From Muribaculaceae bacterium (lineage in GTDB: Bacteria > Bacteroidota > Bacteroidia > Bacteroidales > Muribaculaceae), in NCBI GenBank assembly GCA_023667015.1, contig JAMPAX010000004.1, positions 1 through 64,000 on the forward strand: DNA of 64,000 nt, given 5' to 3'. The position numbers and the translations under genes were made by a program. Shown here one piece after another: positions 18,119 to 26,547 of the stretch. The notes below the pieces were generated by a model. It was not told the DNA's origin, searched no databases, and saw only the letters and a program-made list of their open reading frames with translations. Within the stretch, counting starts at the first letter, position 1. Each line of letters begins with the position of its first letter.

Positions 18119-18206
18119 TTCTATATATAATAGATTTTAGATATTTGATGAATTTCTTTATCGGCTATGATTTTGAGATTTACACTCAACTTGTTATTTT
18201 TACTTT

Positions 18207-18578
18207 ATGAATAGAACTTTTGTATTTTTCTTGGGGTTTATTGTTGGCGGAATTTTTGTTTCATTAGTAATATTTCTGGGAAGCTTTTTTACTCAAACTA
18301 CTTTAGATTTTACTAAAAGTCATATTAATCAGAAAAAGTTCAGCAACATACAATATACAAAAGTAGTCGGGCGTAATGGAGAAGTTGTTTTGCACAACCA
18401 AATGCCAAAAGATTCAGTTAAATTACTATTAGGAGAACCAACAAGTAGTGATTTATACTCTATTGGAACAGATACTCACGAGATATGGAGATACGAATTT
18501 CCAGAAAAAGATAATGGTTCTACAAGATATCTAAGAATCTCTTTTACCAACGGAAAAATTGTGGATATTAACAATTAA
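18207..18578 (+). CDS. Small membrane-anchored BamE-like protein
   Basis: A 123-residue product with one N-terminal membrane segment (FVFFLGFIVGGIFVSLVIFLG, about 5-25) followed by a small soluble domain. The segment MPKDSVKLLLGEPTSSD, then EIWRYEF and LRISFTNGKIVDIN, follows the BamE/SmpA fold pattern (helix, LLGEP turn, then beta strands). There is no lipobox, so unlike BamE it would stay as an inner-membrane anchored periplasmic domain. Base composition is noticeably more AT-rich than the neighbours, and it sits next to a scrambled gene remnant, so it may be acquired DNA. Function unknown; not the true BamE. Confidence 0.65.
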   Translation: MNRTFVFFLGFIVGGIFVSLVIFLGSFFTQTTLDFTKSHINQKKFSNIQYTKVVGRNGEVVLHNQMPKDSVKLLLGEPTSSDLYSIGTDTHEIWRYEFPEKDNGSTRYLRISFTNGKIVDINN

Positions 18579-18669
18579 GATACAATTCTCAAATAGAGTA
18601 GTGGCGTAAATTTAGAAGGAGCAAATTTTTTTAATAAATTTGTTGTATTGTTGATGATAATTGCTGATT

Positions 18670-18834
18670 ATGATGAAAATTCTTAGATATCCAATTGGTA
18701 TACAAACTTTTGGCGATATTATAAAAGACCTTGTTAAAACGTGCTACGCCTGTAAGCATAGCAAATTCAATGTGGTTATCCATAGTTTTAGGATTTTTGC
18801 TGACCCAAAATCTCCATATTGCAAAGGCATATAA
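18670..18834. pseudogene. Scrambled remnant of an AAA-ATPase-like / PD-(D/E)XK (DUF1703-type) gene
   Basis: Two short pieces of what looks like one gene family meet head to head here. On the plus strand 18670-18729 reads MMKILRYPIGIQTFGDIIKD, like the N-terminus of the AAA-ATPase-like/DUF1703 proteins. On the minus strand about 18786 down to 18731 reads DNHIEFAMLTGVARFNKV, like an internal part of the same family (usual form FxLTGVxKFxKVS). Neither frame continues as the family beyond the junction near 18730. It is best read as a degraded, inverted remnant; similarity is by eye only. The whole 357-bp gap 18579-18935 holds only this and a terminator, and is AT-rich. Confidence 0.45.
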
Positions 18835-18852
18835 ATAATCAAAATATAAAAG

Positions 18853-18881
18853 CAGTCGGATGACATTATATCATCCGACTG
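18853..18881. terminator. Perfect 11-bp stem hairpin downstream of aspA
   Basis: CAGTCGGATGA (18853-18863) and its exact reverse complement (18871-18881) surround a 7-base loop. On the minus strand it is followed by CTTTTATATTTT. It lies 55 bp after the aspA stop and is the likely aspA terminator; it could also act on the plus strand. Confidence 0.8.
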
Positions 18882-18935
18882 TCTTTATAAGATAGACTCT
18901 AATATTATTTACTTCTTCGAAAAGGATGTAGCTTA

Positions 18936-20375
18936 TTAGAGTTGTTTGAGGGGCTTGATATCGAGCTTTACGGGTTTGATCATGTTTTCGGGTGCAAGAA
19001 CTGTGTCGAGGTCTTCCTGGGAAAGGATACCATGCTCGAGTACGAGGTCATATACACTGCGGCCGGTGGCCATAGCTTCTTTAGCTATCTTAGTGGAGTT
19101 CTTATAGCCGATAACGGGGTTAAGAGCTGTCACAATGCTGATAGAGTTGCGCATGAGGTTTTCGCAGTGTTCACGGTTTGCTGTAATACCCTCTACACAA
19201 CGAGTGCGAAGAGTCTCAAAACCGTTGACCATAAGGTCTACGCTTTCAAAGTCGCACTGAGCCATAACAGGTTCCATAGCGTTGAGCTCCATCTGAGCGG
19301 CATCGCCGGCCATAGTAACACAAACTTCATTACCCATAACTTTGTAGCAAATCTGATTCATAACCTCAGGGATAACGGGGTTGACCTTTCCTGGCATAAT
19401 AGAAGATCCGGGCTGCATAGCGGGGAGGTTGAACTCACCAAGACCACAGCGTGGACCGCTGGCAAGCAGACGGAGGTCGTTGCAGATCTTATTCATCTTA
19501 ACAGCTACGCGCTTGAGGGCAGCAGCATAACCTACGAGGCAGGAGGTGTCGGAAGTTGCACCAACGAGATTGTCGGCGAGGCGAATGTTCCATCCTGTGA
19601 TTTTAGCGAGCTCAGCAACGCATTTTTCAGCGTATCCGGGCTCTGCGCAGATACCAGTACCGATAGCCGTAGCACCCATGTTGACAGTGAGGAAGTCTTC
19701 AGCAGCCTCGTTGAGATGTTTGATTTCATCATTAAGGATTGAAGCGAAACCACTGAAAGTCTGACCGAGCGTCATGGGGACAGCATCTTCGAGCTGAGTA
19801 CGCCCAATCTTTACGATATCGGCAAATTCTTCACCCTTCTTAGCGAAGGCAGCAATCAGGGGTTTGTAGTGCTCAAGAAGGCGAAGATGCTCATAGTACA
19901 TACCGATATGGATTGCGCAGGGATAAGCGTCGTTTGTAGACTGTGCGCAGTTCACATGGTCGTTTGGCGAGCAATATTGGTATTCGCCGCGTTTATGACC
20001 CATAATTTCGAGGGCACGGTTGGCGATTACCTCATTAGCGTTCATGTTGGTAGTAGTACCGGCACCACCCTGAATCATATCAACGGGGAAGTGCTCGTGG
20101 TGCTGGCCGTCGATAATTTCTTGGCAAGCTTTTTCGATGGCATCTGCTTGGGCATCAGTCAGCAGTCCAAGCTGATGGTTAGCTCTGGCTGCAGCCATTT
20201 TAGTAATAGCGAGACCCTTGATAAAGAGGGGATATTCGTTGAGATGGAATTTGCTTATTTCGAAGTTTTCGATGCCACGGAGTGTCTGAACGCCATAGAG
20301 AGCGCAGTCACATACCTCACGTGCTCCGATAAGGTCAGACTCTATACGATAGCCTGCTTTGCAATTGCTTTCCAT
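18936..20375 (-). CDS. aspA: Aspartate ammonia-lyase
   Basis: Cytoplasmic enzyme converting aspartate to fumarate and ammonia. It has 479 residues, the usual size for the fumarase/aspartase superfamily. The superfamily signature GSSIMPGKVNPVIPE lies near residue 325 and includes the catalytic Ser on a mobile loop; other landmarks are GGAGTTTNMNANEVIANRA and CAQSTNDAYP. These fit aspartase better than class II fumarase (TTTNMNANEV form and the IGRTQLEDAVPMTLGQ segment). Together with the dcuB-ansB-porin run it would turn asparagine or aspartate into fumarate for respiration. It has its own promoter and terminator. Confidence 0.93.
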   Translation of the reverse strand: MESNCKAGYRIESDLIGAREVCDCALYGVQTLRGIENFEISKFHLNEYPLFIKGLAITKMAAARANHQLGLLTDAQADAIEKACQEIIDGQHHEHFPVDMIQGGAGTTTNMNANEVIANRALEIMGHKRGEYQYCSPNDHVNCAQSTNDAYPCAIHIGMYYEHLRLLEHYKPLIAAFAKKGEEFADIVKIGRTQLEDAVPMTLGQTFSGFASILNDEIKHLNEAAEDFLTVNMGATAIGTGICAEPGYAEKCVAELAKITGWNIRLADNLVGATSDTSCLVGYAAALKRVAVKMNKICNDLRLLASGPRCGLGEFNLPAMQPGSSIMPGKVNPVIPEVMNQICYKVMGNEVCVTMAGDAAQMELNAMEPVMAQCDFESVDLMVNGFETLRTRCVEGITANREHCENLMRNSISIVTALNPVIGYKNSTKIAKEAMATGRSVYDLVLEHGILSQEDLDTVLAPENMIKPVKLDIKPLKQL

Positions 20376-20419
20376 GAAGGTTTAATTTTAGATTTTTTAA
20401 AGGTTATATTTTCTGTTTA

Positions 20420-20450
20420 CAAAATTACAAAAGTTTTTGACCCTACCAAA
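20420..20450 (-). promoter_or_regulatory. Predicted aspA promoter
   Basis: On the minus strand TTTG (20450-20447), a 19-bp spacer and TAATTTTG (20427-20420) match the Bacteroidetes -33/-7 consensus almost perfectly. The start codon is 44 bp downstream. Confidence 0.75.
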
Positions 20451-20504
20451 AAATTATAGTCCATATCGTGCTTTTTTTATGAAGTAAGTAAATGAAATGG
20501 GCTG

Positions 20505-21248
20505 TTATTTTATGCGAAACCAATAGCCGATGGTAGCAGATATACACATTGTATTGCTTGCGCGAAACGGATCTTGATGGCCTGCGGGGAAAATATTGCC
20601 TATTCCATAATAGAATCGAGCCTCTAAGCTCACCGCATTCTTACGATTGATACTATATTCTCCCCCGATACCGGCTGCTATTCCGAAATCAATCTTATGT
20701 TCAATAGGGTTGGTCAATTCTGAATGTGTTCTCCCTTTATTGGGATAGTCGGGGACTGTCTCTACGTTCTCGTAATCGAAATTAGAGGTGATACCTTCGC
20801 CGATTTTAAATCCTACTTGAGGACCGGCATTAAAAAAGAAGCGACCACGTCTTCCAAAATAAATATGAGCTAATACCGGAACCTCCAGATAATCGATACT
20901 TCTACGATAAAAAAGGGTAGTCTCCGGATAGTTTTCCGCCCAACCTCGTTGCGAATAGTTGAGTTCTGCTATAAGTCCAAAGTGATTTTCCTCGATATAT
21001 CGGAATTGAAAGCCGAAAGTTGCACCAATAGGGAACTTCTGTTTCACTGAAGGATTGAAAAACACTCTTGGCAGGTCAATACCTCCTTTTACACCAATGG
21101 AGACATTTGGATTGTAATGAGTTTGAGCCAATAGGGGAGATGAGCTGAAGATTGTCAGAACCGCAAATGCAACACTGCGTTCACAACTGAGGCTACAACT
21201 GAGACCTCTTACGAGGCCTCTTATGAATTTGCCAACTGAATTTTTCAC
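20505..21248 (-). CDS. Outer-membrane beta-barrel protein (PorT-like)
   Basis: A 247-residue predicted 8-stranded outer-membrane barrel of the PorT/OMP_b-brl type: NVSIGVKGGIDLPRVFF, IGATFGFQFRYIEENHFGLIAELNYSQRGW, YLEVPVLAHIYFGRRGRFFFNAGPQVGFKIG, and a final strand TMCISATIGYWFRI. The signal peptide lies in about residues 20-41, ending LLAQ, and is preceded by an unusual extension RGLVRGLSCSLSCERSV that comes from a short DNA duplication. Its start codon overlaps the stop of the LysM gene (21245-21248), so the two are probably translationally coupled and their products may act together in the envelope. The porT assignment is by fold only. Confidence 0.75.
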   Translation of the reverse strand: MKNSVGKFIRGLVRGLSCSLSCERSVAFAVLTIFSSSPLLAQTHYNPNVSIGVKGGIDLPRVFFNPSVKQKFPIGATFGFQFRYIEENHFGLIAELNYSQRGWAENYPETTLFYRRSIDYLEVPVLAHIYFGRRGRFFFNAGPQVGFKIGEGITSNFDYENVETVPDYPNKGRTHSELTNPIEHKIDFGIAAGIGGEYSINRKNAVSLEARFYYGIGNIFPAGHQDPFRASNTMCISATIGYWFRIK

Positions 21249-23212
21249 TTCTCAATACGAATCTTATCAATATTTCCGAAAGTATTATACTTCACAATAT
21301 AGATGAGAGAATTGAGCAGTCCGGCACTTGAGTCCACATTTCGACTAATATGATAGTCATTCTGCAATCCTTCGCCAACAGTGGCCTCACCCAATTCATT
21401 GAGATTTCCATTTAGTCGGTGCATCGCCGGTACGAAATAGTTTGCTACATCATAGCCTGCCACGGCATATACAGGATAGGACTTGACTGGAGTGTGTCCA
21501 TAAAGTTCCTTATAATTATCAATAAATTCCCTTCCGGATGATAACGAAGGATCGAAATAGAAACGGGATGGGAAATATACATCTGCTGCCGACATCTTTT
21601 CGCCGAGACTTGAGAGAGTAATCCAATTGGGGCGCCCGAAAGTTACAACCTCTGCCTCCGGATTTTTCTGCTTCAGTACGATAATCCTATCAAGGATGTC
21701 TTCCACATCCTTAGATCTGGAGGGAGTGGCGTAGACAATATATTTCTGTGCCGGATTGGTATCAAAATCCTGGATTTCTGAAATTGAGACACTAACAACA
21801 CGTGATGGGTCAACATTCTGCATCACTACCGGAGCTACAGTGTCGCTACTATCAGGCTCTCCGGCTACAATCAAATTCCAATCAGAAAAACGTTCGGAAA
21901 TAAACTCTCCAATAGCATTCCGGAAATCAACAGAATTTGGAAGAAGCTGAATCATATATGGATTAGTCAAGTAATCTTCATTCTTGATATCGAAGACATT
22001 GACAATCCAACATGAATTATCACGACCAAAATCAGAAACATCCATAGGAAAATTCTTATCGGCTGTAGTGAATAGAATATTCGGACTAAACTCAGTTATG
22101 TTGGCCATAAAATTCTCATCCTTACCATCTATAACCTTGAACACAACGCTATAAGGGATATCCTTCATCTCGTTGAGGGCTGATATAAAACCCCTGGTAA
22201 ACTCCATATCCTTCGGTGAAGTATAATCATCAAGCACAAGAGCAATTCTTACCTCTTGTAGACGAGCTTCATCAACGAGGTCTTGCTTTACCTCCTCATA
22301 GATTTCGTGTCGTCCTTCCGGAGTAGATTCTCTAGGATCTACCATGGGCACCTCCTTCTCCACAGTAACACTACTTACCTCCGGAACAATTATTGTCATA
22401 TCCTTTTCGAGTTTGGATATTGAGGGGTTAGCTTCTTTAAGGATGTCTATAGAGACATTAAACTTTTTAGCAACGTCCTCCCAGGTATCATTGTTTTTAA
22501 CCTTGTAGGTTTTAATAGCAATTACACTGGAAACTTCTACAGGCTCCTTAATCATTACGTTATTGCCGGAATTTGGGACTACCTTTACCTCAGCATTCAC
22601 AGGAAATTCTACATCGCTAATCTCAGGGTTGTCGTGAAGAATCTGTGCGATTGACGTATTGTATCGGCGAGCGACCCCGACGAGCGTTTCTCCGGGTTGA
22701 ACCCGATGCATAACAAAATCTATCATCTGCAAAGGCGCTGCATCCACAGGGGAGACACTTCCTGCATCAGAGACCGGGAGCTTTTCGGAGGGGATAATAA
22801 GTACGGCTCCCTCCTTAATACCATATTCTGCGCCCGGGTTGGCTGCGTAAATCTCTTCTGTTGTAATATTATACTGTTTAGCTATACCATAGACAGATTC
22901 TCCACTTTTAATCGTATGGCGAATATCTCCATTATCGGGAGTAGCAACTGCTGTGGGACCATCTGCCGGATAGAAAATAATCTGTCCCCCTTTAAGGCTG
23001 GATTTTAATCCCGGATTAATGGTAGTCATTACCTCTTGATCCCAACCCATTTCCTTGGCAATACCATATACTGATTCGCCATTCTTAGCTACATAGCGAT
23101 AATAATTCTTTCCTAAGATATTGACCTGTGGAAGATATTGAGCACCTTGGGCAAATCCCAAAGATGCCAATCCAAGGAGAGCAGAGAATAGAAAAGTCCG
23201 TGAATAATTCAT
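21245..23212 (-). CDS. Four-LysM protein with periplasmic-binding (PBP1-like) domain
   Basis: With the start at 23212 (MNYSRTFLFSALLGLASLGFAQG) it has 655 residues and a good signal peptide; an upstream in-frame start at 23245 would spoil it. Four LysM repeats follow (about 30-75, 90-135, 160-205 and 230-275), each with the pattern GESVYGIAK ... I ... NP, indicating peptidoglycan binding. From about 310 to the C-terminus there is a type 1 periplasmic-binding fold (IALVLDDYTSPKDMEFTRGF, VVTFGRPNWITL, YPVYAVAGYDVANYF), as in amino-acid binding proteins and in LpoA. There is no transporter nearby. The coupled downstream gene is a beta-barrel. A cell-wall bound sensor or synthase regulator is a reasonable guess. 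Confidence 0.85.
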   Translation of the reverse strand: MNYSRTFLFSALLGLASLGFAQGAQYLPQVNILGKNYYRYVAKNGESVYGIAKEMGWDQEVMTTINPGLKSSLKGGQIIFYPADGPTAVATPDNGDIRHTIKSGESVYGIAKQYNITTEEIYAANPGAEYGIKEGAVLIIPSEKLPVSDAGSVSPVDAAPLQMIDFVMHRVQPGETLVGVARRYNTSIAQILHDNPEISDVEFPVNAEVKVVPNSGNNVMIKEPVEVSSVIAIKTYKVKNNDTWEDVAKKFNVSIDILKEANPSISKLEKDMTIIVPEVSSVTVEKEVPMVDPRESTPEGRHEIYEEVKQDLVDEARLQEVRIALVLDDYTSPKDMEFTRGFISALNEMKDIPYSVVFKVIDGKDENFMANITEFSPNILFTTADKNFPMDVSDFGRDNSCWIVNVFDIKNEDYLTNPYMIQLLPNSVDFRNAIGEFISERFSDWNLIVAGEPDSSDTVAPVVMQNVDPSRVVSVSISEIQDFDTNPAQKYIVYATPSRSKDVEDILDRIIVLKQKNPEAEVVTFGRPNWITLSSLGEKMSAADVYFPSRFYFDPSLSSGREFIDNYKELYGHTPVKSYPVYAVAGYDVANYFVPAMHRLNGNLNELGEATVGEGLQNDYHISRNVDSSAGLLNSLIYIVKYNTFGNIDKIRIEK

Positions 23213-23233
23213 CTTAAACGTCTTTTTACTTTG

Positions 23234-23241
23234 CAAAAGTA
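23234..23241 (-). promoter_or_regulatory. Putative -7 box before the LysM gene
   Basis: The minus strand reads TACTTTTG, a TAnnTTTG match, ending 22 bp before the chosen ATG at 23212. That supports the shorter start, because the alternative at 23245 would lie upstream of the box. Confidence 0.55.
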
Positions 23242-23286
23242 GCAATTTTTTGTGAGATGATCTCTAATATCACTACTTAATCGTGA

Positions 23287-24147
23287 TTACTTAAAAAGTA
23301 ATATACAGAAAAGATAAAAGAATGTTGCGGGAATGACAAACAACAGCGAATCGATACGATCAAGTATGCCGCCATGACCCGGAATAAGATTGCCTGAATC
23401 TTTGATACCTAAACTTCTTTTATATAGGCTCTCAAATAGATCTCCATAGGTGGCGAAAACAGTGACAACTATAGCGAATCCTATCCATTCATACAGATTT
23501 AAACTGATATCAAAAGGAGAAGTAAAAAAGAGGCTCCAGAGAATTGCCAATGCAATATTAAATATTAATCCTCCGAAAAAACCTTCCCATGATTTCTTGG
23601 GAGACACACGAGGAAACAACGAATGCTTGCCAAGAGCTGATCCTACAATGAAAGCTCCCGTATCATTAAGCCATATCATTATGAATATAACAAGCAGAGA
23701 ATATGCAGATCCATACATATCTATCAAAAACAACATCAATGATAAAGGCATAGCAATATAAAAATAGCTCATCATCGAAAGACCCACATTGCGAAGCGGA
23801 GATTCCGACCTGGAATAAATTTCAGTGATACATCTACAGAGCAGAAATGGTATCATCATTAATGAGTAATACCCCAAAGGCAATGCTAATACTACACATA
23901 GAACTATTAGAACATCTATAATTAGGGTTAGTTTCGCACACTTGGGAGAAATTTTCGAGCCATCACGATTCTCTTGTTCACTGTCCTGCTTGGCGTGTGT
24001 TATCTTATAAAATTCCAGTGTAGCTAATACTGCAAAGACAGCTCCAAGAATCTCGACAGCTGTCTGACCGGCATATATACATCCAACAATGATTGCAACA
24101 TAAACAATACCGGAAATGGATCGTAGTGCCAGAGATTTGATATTCAT
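23287..24147 (-). CDS. cdsA: Phosphatidate cytidylyltransferase (CDP-diacylglycerol synthase)
   Basis: Makes CDP-diacylglycerol from phosphatidate and CTP, the branch point for phospholipids. The product has 286 residues from the chosen start MNIKSLALRS (an upstream ATG at 24177 adds ten residues) and is largely hydrophobic, with seven to eight membrane helices. The family signature is near the C-terminus: SPKKSWEGFFGGLIFN near residue 190, then SLGIKDSGNLIPGHGGILDRIDS, with the metal- and substrate-binding Asp residues. It is followed by the LysM gene after 74 bp. A terminator lies between it and lpxA upstream, so it probably has its own promoter. Confidence 0.94.
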   Translation of the reverse strand: MNIKSLALRSISGIVYVAIIVGCIYAGQTAVEILGAVFAVLATLEFYKITHAKQDSEQENRDGSKISPKCAKLTLIIDVLIVLCVVLALPLGYYSLMMIPFLLCRCITEIYSRSESPLRNVGLSMMSYFYIAMPLSLMLFLIDMYGSAYSLLVIFIMIWLNDTGAFIVGSALGKHSLFPRVSPKKSWEGFFGGLIFNIALAILWSLFFTSPFDISLNLYEWIGFAIVVTVFATYGDLFESLYKRSLGIKDSGNLIPGHGGILDRIDSLLFVIPATFFYLFCILLFK

Positions 24148-24246
24148 TCTTATATTACTTTTGTTGATTGAAAACAATTAAGAATCCGGAAAACATAGAT
24201 ATTATCTATATGGACTCTTAGGAAATATCCAGACAAAGGTACAAAA

Positions 24247-24274
24247 AAATCCCAAGGTATCAACCTTGGGATTT
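24247..24274 (-). terminator. Intrinsic terminator after the lpxA-family gene
   Basis: A perfect 12-bp stem AAATCCCAAGGT (24247-24258) with 24263-24274 around a 4-base loop. On the minus strand it is followed by a run of T (GGGATTTTTTTG). It lies 56 bp past the acyltransferase stop. Confidence 0.85.
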
Positions 24275-24330
24275 CTATAATTCGTATATTATGTAGCCGT
24301 AAAATCTACATAATTTAGTATCTGAAACTA

Positions 24331-25128
24331 TTATTCGAGGAAGTCTTCGTAGTTAATACCGGCGATTTTGCGTTCGTGAGATTCAATGAATTTAACTATC
24401 TCGTATTTTTCTGCACTATTGGTAACGTCTACCTGCATTCTGCGTATAGCGTTGTCTACACTGGTGTGGCACTGATAAAGATGACGGTAGCACTTAGCTA
24501 TATCGTCAATTTGGTCCTCACTGAAACATCCCTTACGAAGTACGAAGGCGTTAACTCCATAGTAGGAGATAGGGTTATGAGCCATAATTACGTAGGGGGG
24601 GACATGGTTAGTCACACGGCATCCACCCTTTATAAGTACCCACTCTCCAATTTCGCATTTTTCGTGGACCAACGCATTGGAAGAGAGTATTGAGCAATTT
24701 CCGATTTTACAATTGCCGGCTACTCTTACAGCATTGCCGAGCACACAGTTATCACCGATGACAGAGTCATGGCCGATATGACACTGAGCCATAATGAAGT
24801 TGTTATGGCCAATGCTTGTAGCCTCACCGGCATGAATACTCCTGTTGATGATGACATGTTCGCGGATGATATTATTGTCGCCAATGACGACGAGACTTTC
24901 ACCCTTATCCCATCGAAAATCCTGGGGCGTAGCGGCAATCACGGCACCTTCATAAATTTTGGTATTTTTACCAATTCGTGCGCCGGGACGCAAAGTTGCT
25001 TGGGGATGAATGTGGCATCCATCGCCAATTACTGTATCCTTGTCGATATACGCAAACGCATCTATCAGGATATTATCGCCAAGTTTAGCCTCAGGGTGTA
25101 CGTAGGCGAGATTGCTTATATTATTCAT
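24331..25128 (-). CDS. lpxA: UDP-GlcNAc acyltransferase family protein (LpxA-like)
   Basis: Predicted to transfer a hydroxyacyl chain from ACP to UDP-GlcNAc in the first step of lipid A synthesis. The 265 residues consist of left-handed beta-helix hexapeptide repeats (HPEAKLGDNILIDAFAYI, IGDGCHIHPQATLRPGARIG, and so on) followed by a short helical C-terminal domain. The segment AQCHIGHDSVIGDNC aligns with the E. coli region that carries the catalytic His (HIAHD). NHVPPYVIMAHNPISYYGVN is also typical. It lies directly after a RND pump set rather than next to an lpxC-fabZ gene, which is the usual Bacteroidales place for lpxA, so it could be a second paralogue. Confidence 0.85.
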   Translation of the reverse strand: MNNISNLAYVHPEAKLGDNILIDAFAYIDKDTVIGDGCHIHPQATLRPGARIGKNTKIYEGAVIAATPQDFRWDKGESLVVIGDNNIIREHVIINRSIHAGEATSIGHNNFIMAQCHIGHDSVIGDNCVLGNAVRVAGNCKIGNCSILSSNALVHEKCEIGEWVLIKGGCRVTNHVPPYVIMAHNPISYYGVNAFVLRKGCFSEDQIDDIAKCYRHLYQCHTSVDNAIRRMQVDVTNSAEKYEIVKFIESHERKIAGINYEDFLE

Positions 25129-25163
25129 AATATTTTTATTAAAGGGTTTGAGAGGTACTCTTC

Positions 25164-26543
25164 TTAACGGCCGCCACCTACAGCCTGATAAAGGCTAATC
25201 AGAGAGGTAACCTTGCCGTGCCAGCAGGCAAGACTTGCCATCTGTGCATTAAGCAATCCCGATTGGGCTGTAAGGACTTCAAGATAGGTAGTACTTTGCC
25301 CGAAGGAGAATAGTTCAGAGGTATATTCTACCGACTTCTCAAGATTTTCTACCTGCTTAATTAGAGCTTCATGCTTCTCAGAATTTGTTCGTATGCCGAT
25401 AAGAGCATCGCTGACATCCGCTGCAGCAGAAAGTACAGAATATTCAAAATTATTCAGCGCAACCTGCTGGCTTACCTTAGCAGCCTCAAGAGTTGCGATA
25501 TTCTGACCGCGTGAGAAAATCGGAGCTGTCAACGAGCCGGCAAGCTGGAGAAACCATTCTCCGGGATTCTTGATAATACTGCCCAGGAGATTAGTGAAGC
25601 CACCCTGAGCTGAAATATTCAGAGAGGGATAGAAAGCGGCACGCGCCGAGTTCGTTTGATAATACGCTACGGCAAGAGCTCTTTCCTGAGCATATACATC
25701 CGGGCGAGCTGCCAAATAAGCCATCGGCACGCCACCTTCAATTTCCATTGGCATATCAAAGTCAAGGTTGGAAGTGACATTCCATGTCTGACCGGGATAT
25801 GTATTCAGAAGCAAAGAGAGAGCATTATGGGTAGTTTGGAGCTGGTTTTCCAAGTCAGGTATGGTTGCCAAAATACTATAGTACTGAGCACGACTCTGAA
25901 CTACAGCGGCATTGTTTGTACGTCCGGCATTCATCATCAACTCCATACTCTCTACCTGGTCTGCCCATATTTCTGCAGTACGTTTTGTAAGGGCAAGTTG
26001 CTGATTTAGCAATACGATAGCATAATAAGTATTAGCCACACCGCATACAATCTGCGACTGCACCGCCTGACGATATGCCTCAGCCTGTTCAACGCCTACT
26101 TGTGTACCACGCTTACGGTTAAGAATCTTGGCAAATGCATCAATTTCCCAATTGAGAGCAGCCGGAATTGTATAGCTCCAATTCATATGGGATCCACCAT
26201 AGGTAGCTGTGCCCACATTCGGAGTTATTGCAAGAGAAGGGAAATAGCTAAGTTTAGCACCCTTGAGCTGGGCCTTGGCTGCATCGATATTCAGGCGAGC
26301 ATTGTCAAGGTTAACATTATCCTTGAGTGCACGACGAATATAGTCTTGTAAGATAGGATCTTTAAACACCTGCTCCCAGCCAAGATAGGGGAGGGTTGTA
26401 GAATCGGGAGTTGCCTCCACGGCTCTCTTATAGTCTTGCGCGATGACACTCCGGTCAGCCGGCAGCTCATACTTTTTGTAGAGCTGACAGCTGCAGAGCA
26501 TCATGCCGGTGGCTATGACGAGGGAATATTTTCGTATATTCAT
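25164..26543 (-). CDS. Outer-membrane efflux lipoprotein, TolC/NodT family
   Basis: The outer-membrane channel of a tripartite RND pump. From the start MNIRKYSLVIATG (26543) it has 459 residues. An upstream in-frame start at 26576 overlaps the permease gene. The signal ends in the lipobox MMLCSC (Cys near 19). Two TolC-type repeats follow, each with a long helical pair and barrel strands: LKDNVNLDNARLNIDAAKAQL, ANTYYAIVLLNQQLALTKRT, ALAVAYYQTNSARAAFYPSL and FSFGQSTTYLEVLTAQSGLL. It starts 4 bp after the stop of the RND permease and is last in the adaptor-permease-channel operon, with the LpxA-like gene 35 bp further on. Confidence 0.93.
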   Translation of the reverse strand: MNIRKYSLVIATGMMLCSCQLYKKYELPADRSVIAQDYKRAVEATPDSTTLPYLGWEQVFKDPILQDYIRRALKDNVNLDNARLNIDAAKAQLKGAKLSYFPSLAITPNVGTATYGGSHMNWSYTIPAALNWEIDAFAKILNRKRGTQVGVEQAEAYRQAVQSQIVCGVANTYYAIVLLNQQLALTKRTAEIWADQVESMELMMNAGRTNNAAVVQSRAQYYSILATIPDLENQLQTTHNALSLLLNTYPGQTWNVTSNLDFDMPMEIEGGVPMAYLAARPDVYAQERALAVAYYQTNSARAAFYPSLNISAQGGFTNLLGSIIKNPGEWFLQLAGSLTAPIFSRGQNIATLEAAKVSQQVALNNFEYSVLSAAADVSDALIGIRTNSEKHEALIKQVENLEKSVEYTSELFSFGQSTTYLEVLTAQSGLLNAQMASLACWHGKVTSLISLYQAVGGGR

Positions 26544-26547
26544 GATC

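Noticed and set aside
18731..18834. Possible short tRNA or ncRNA in the AT-rich gap before aspA
   Set aside because: No cloverleaf or conserved T-loop could be drawn; the readable parts fit protein remnants better.
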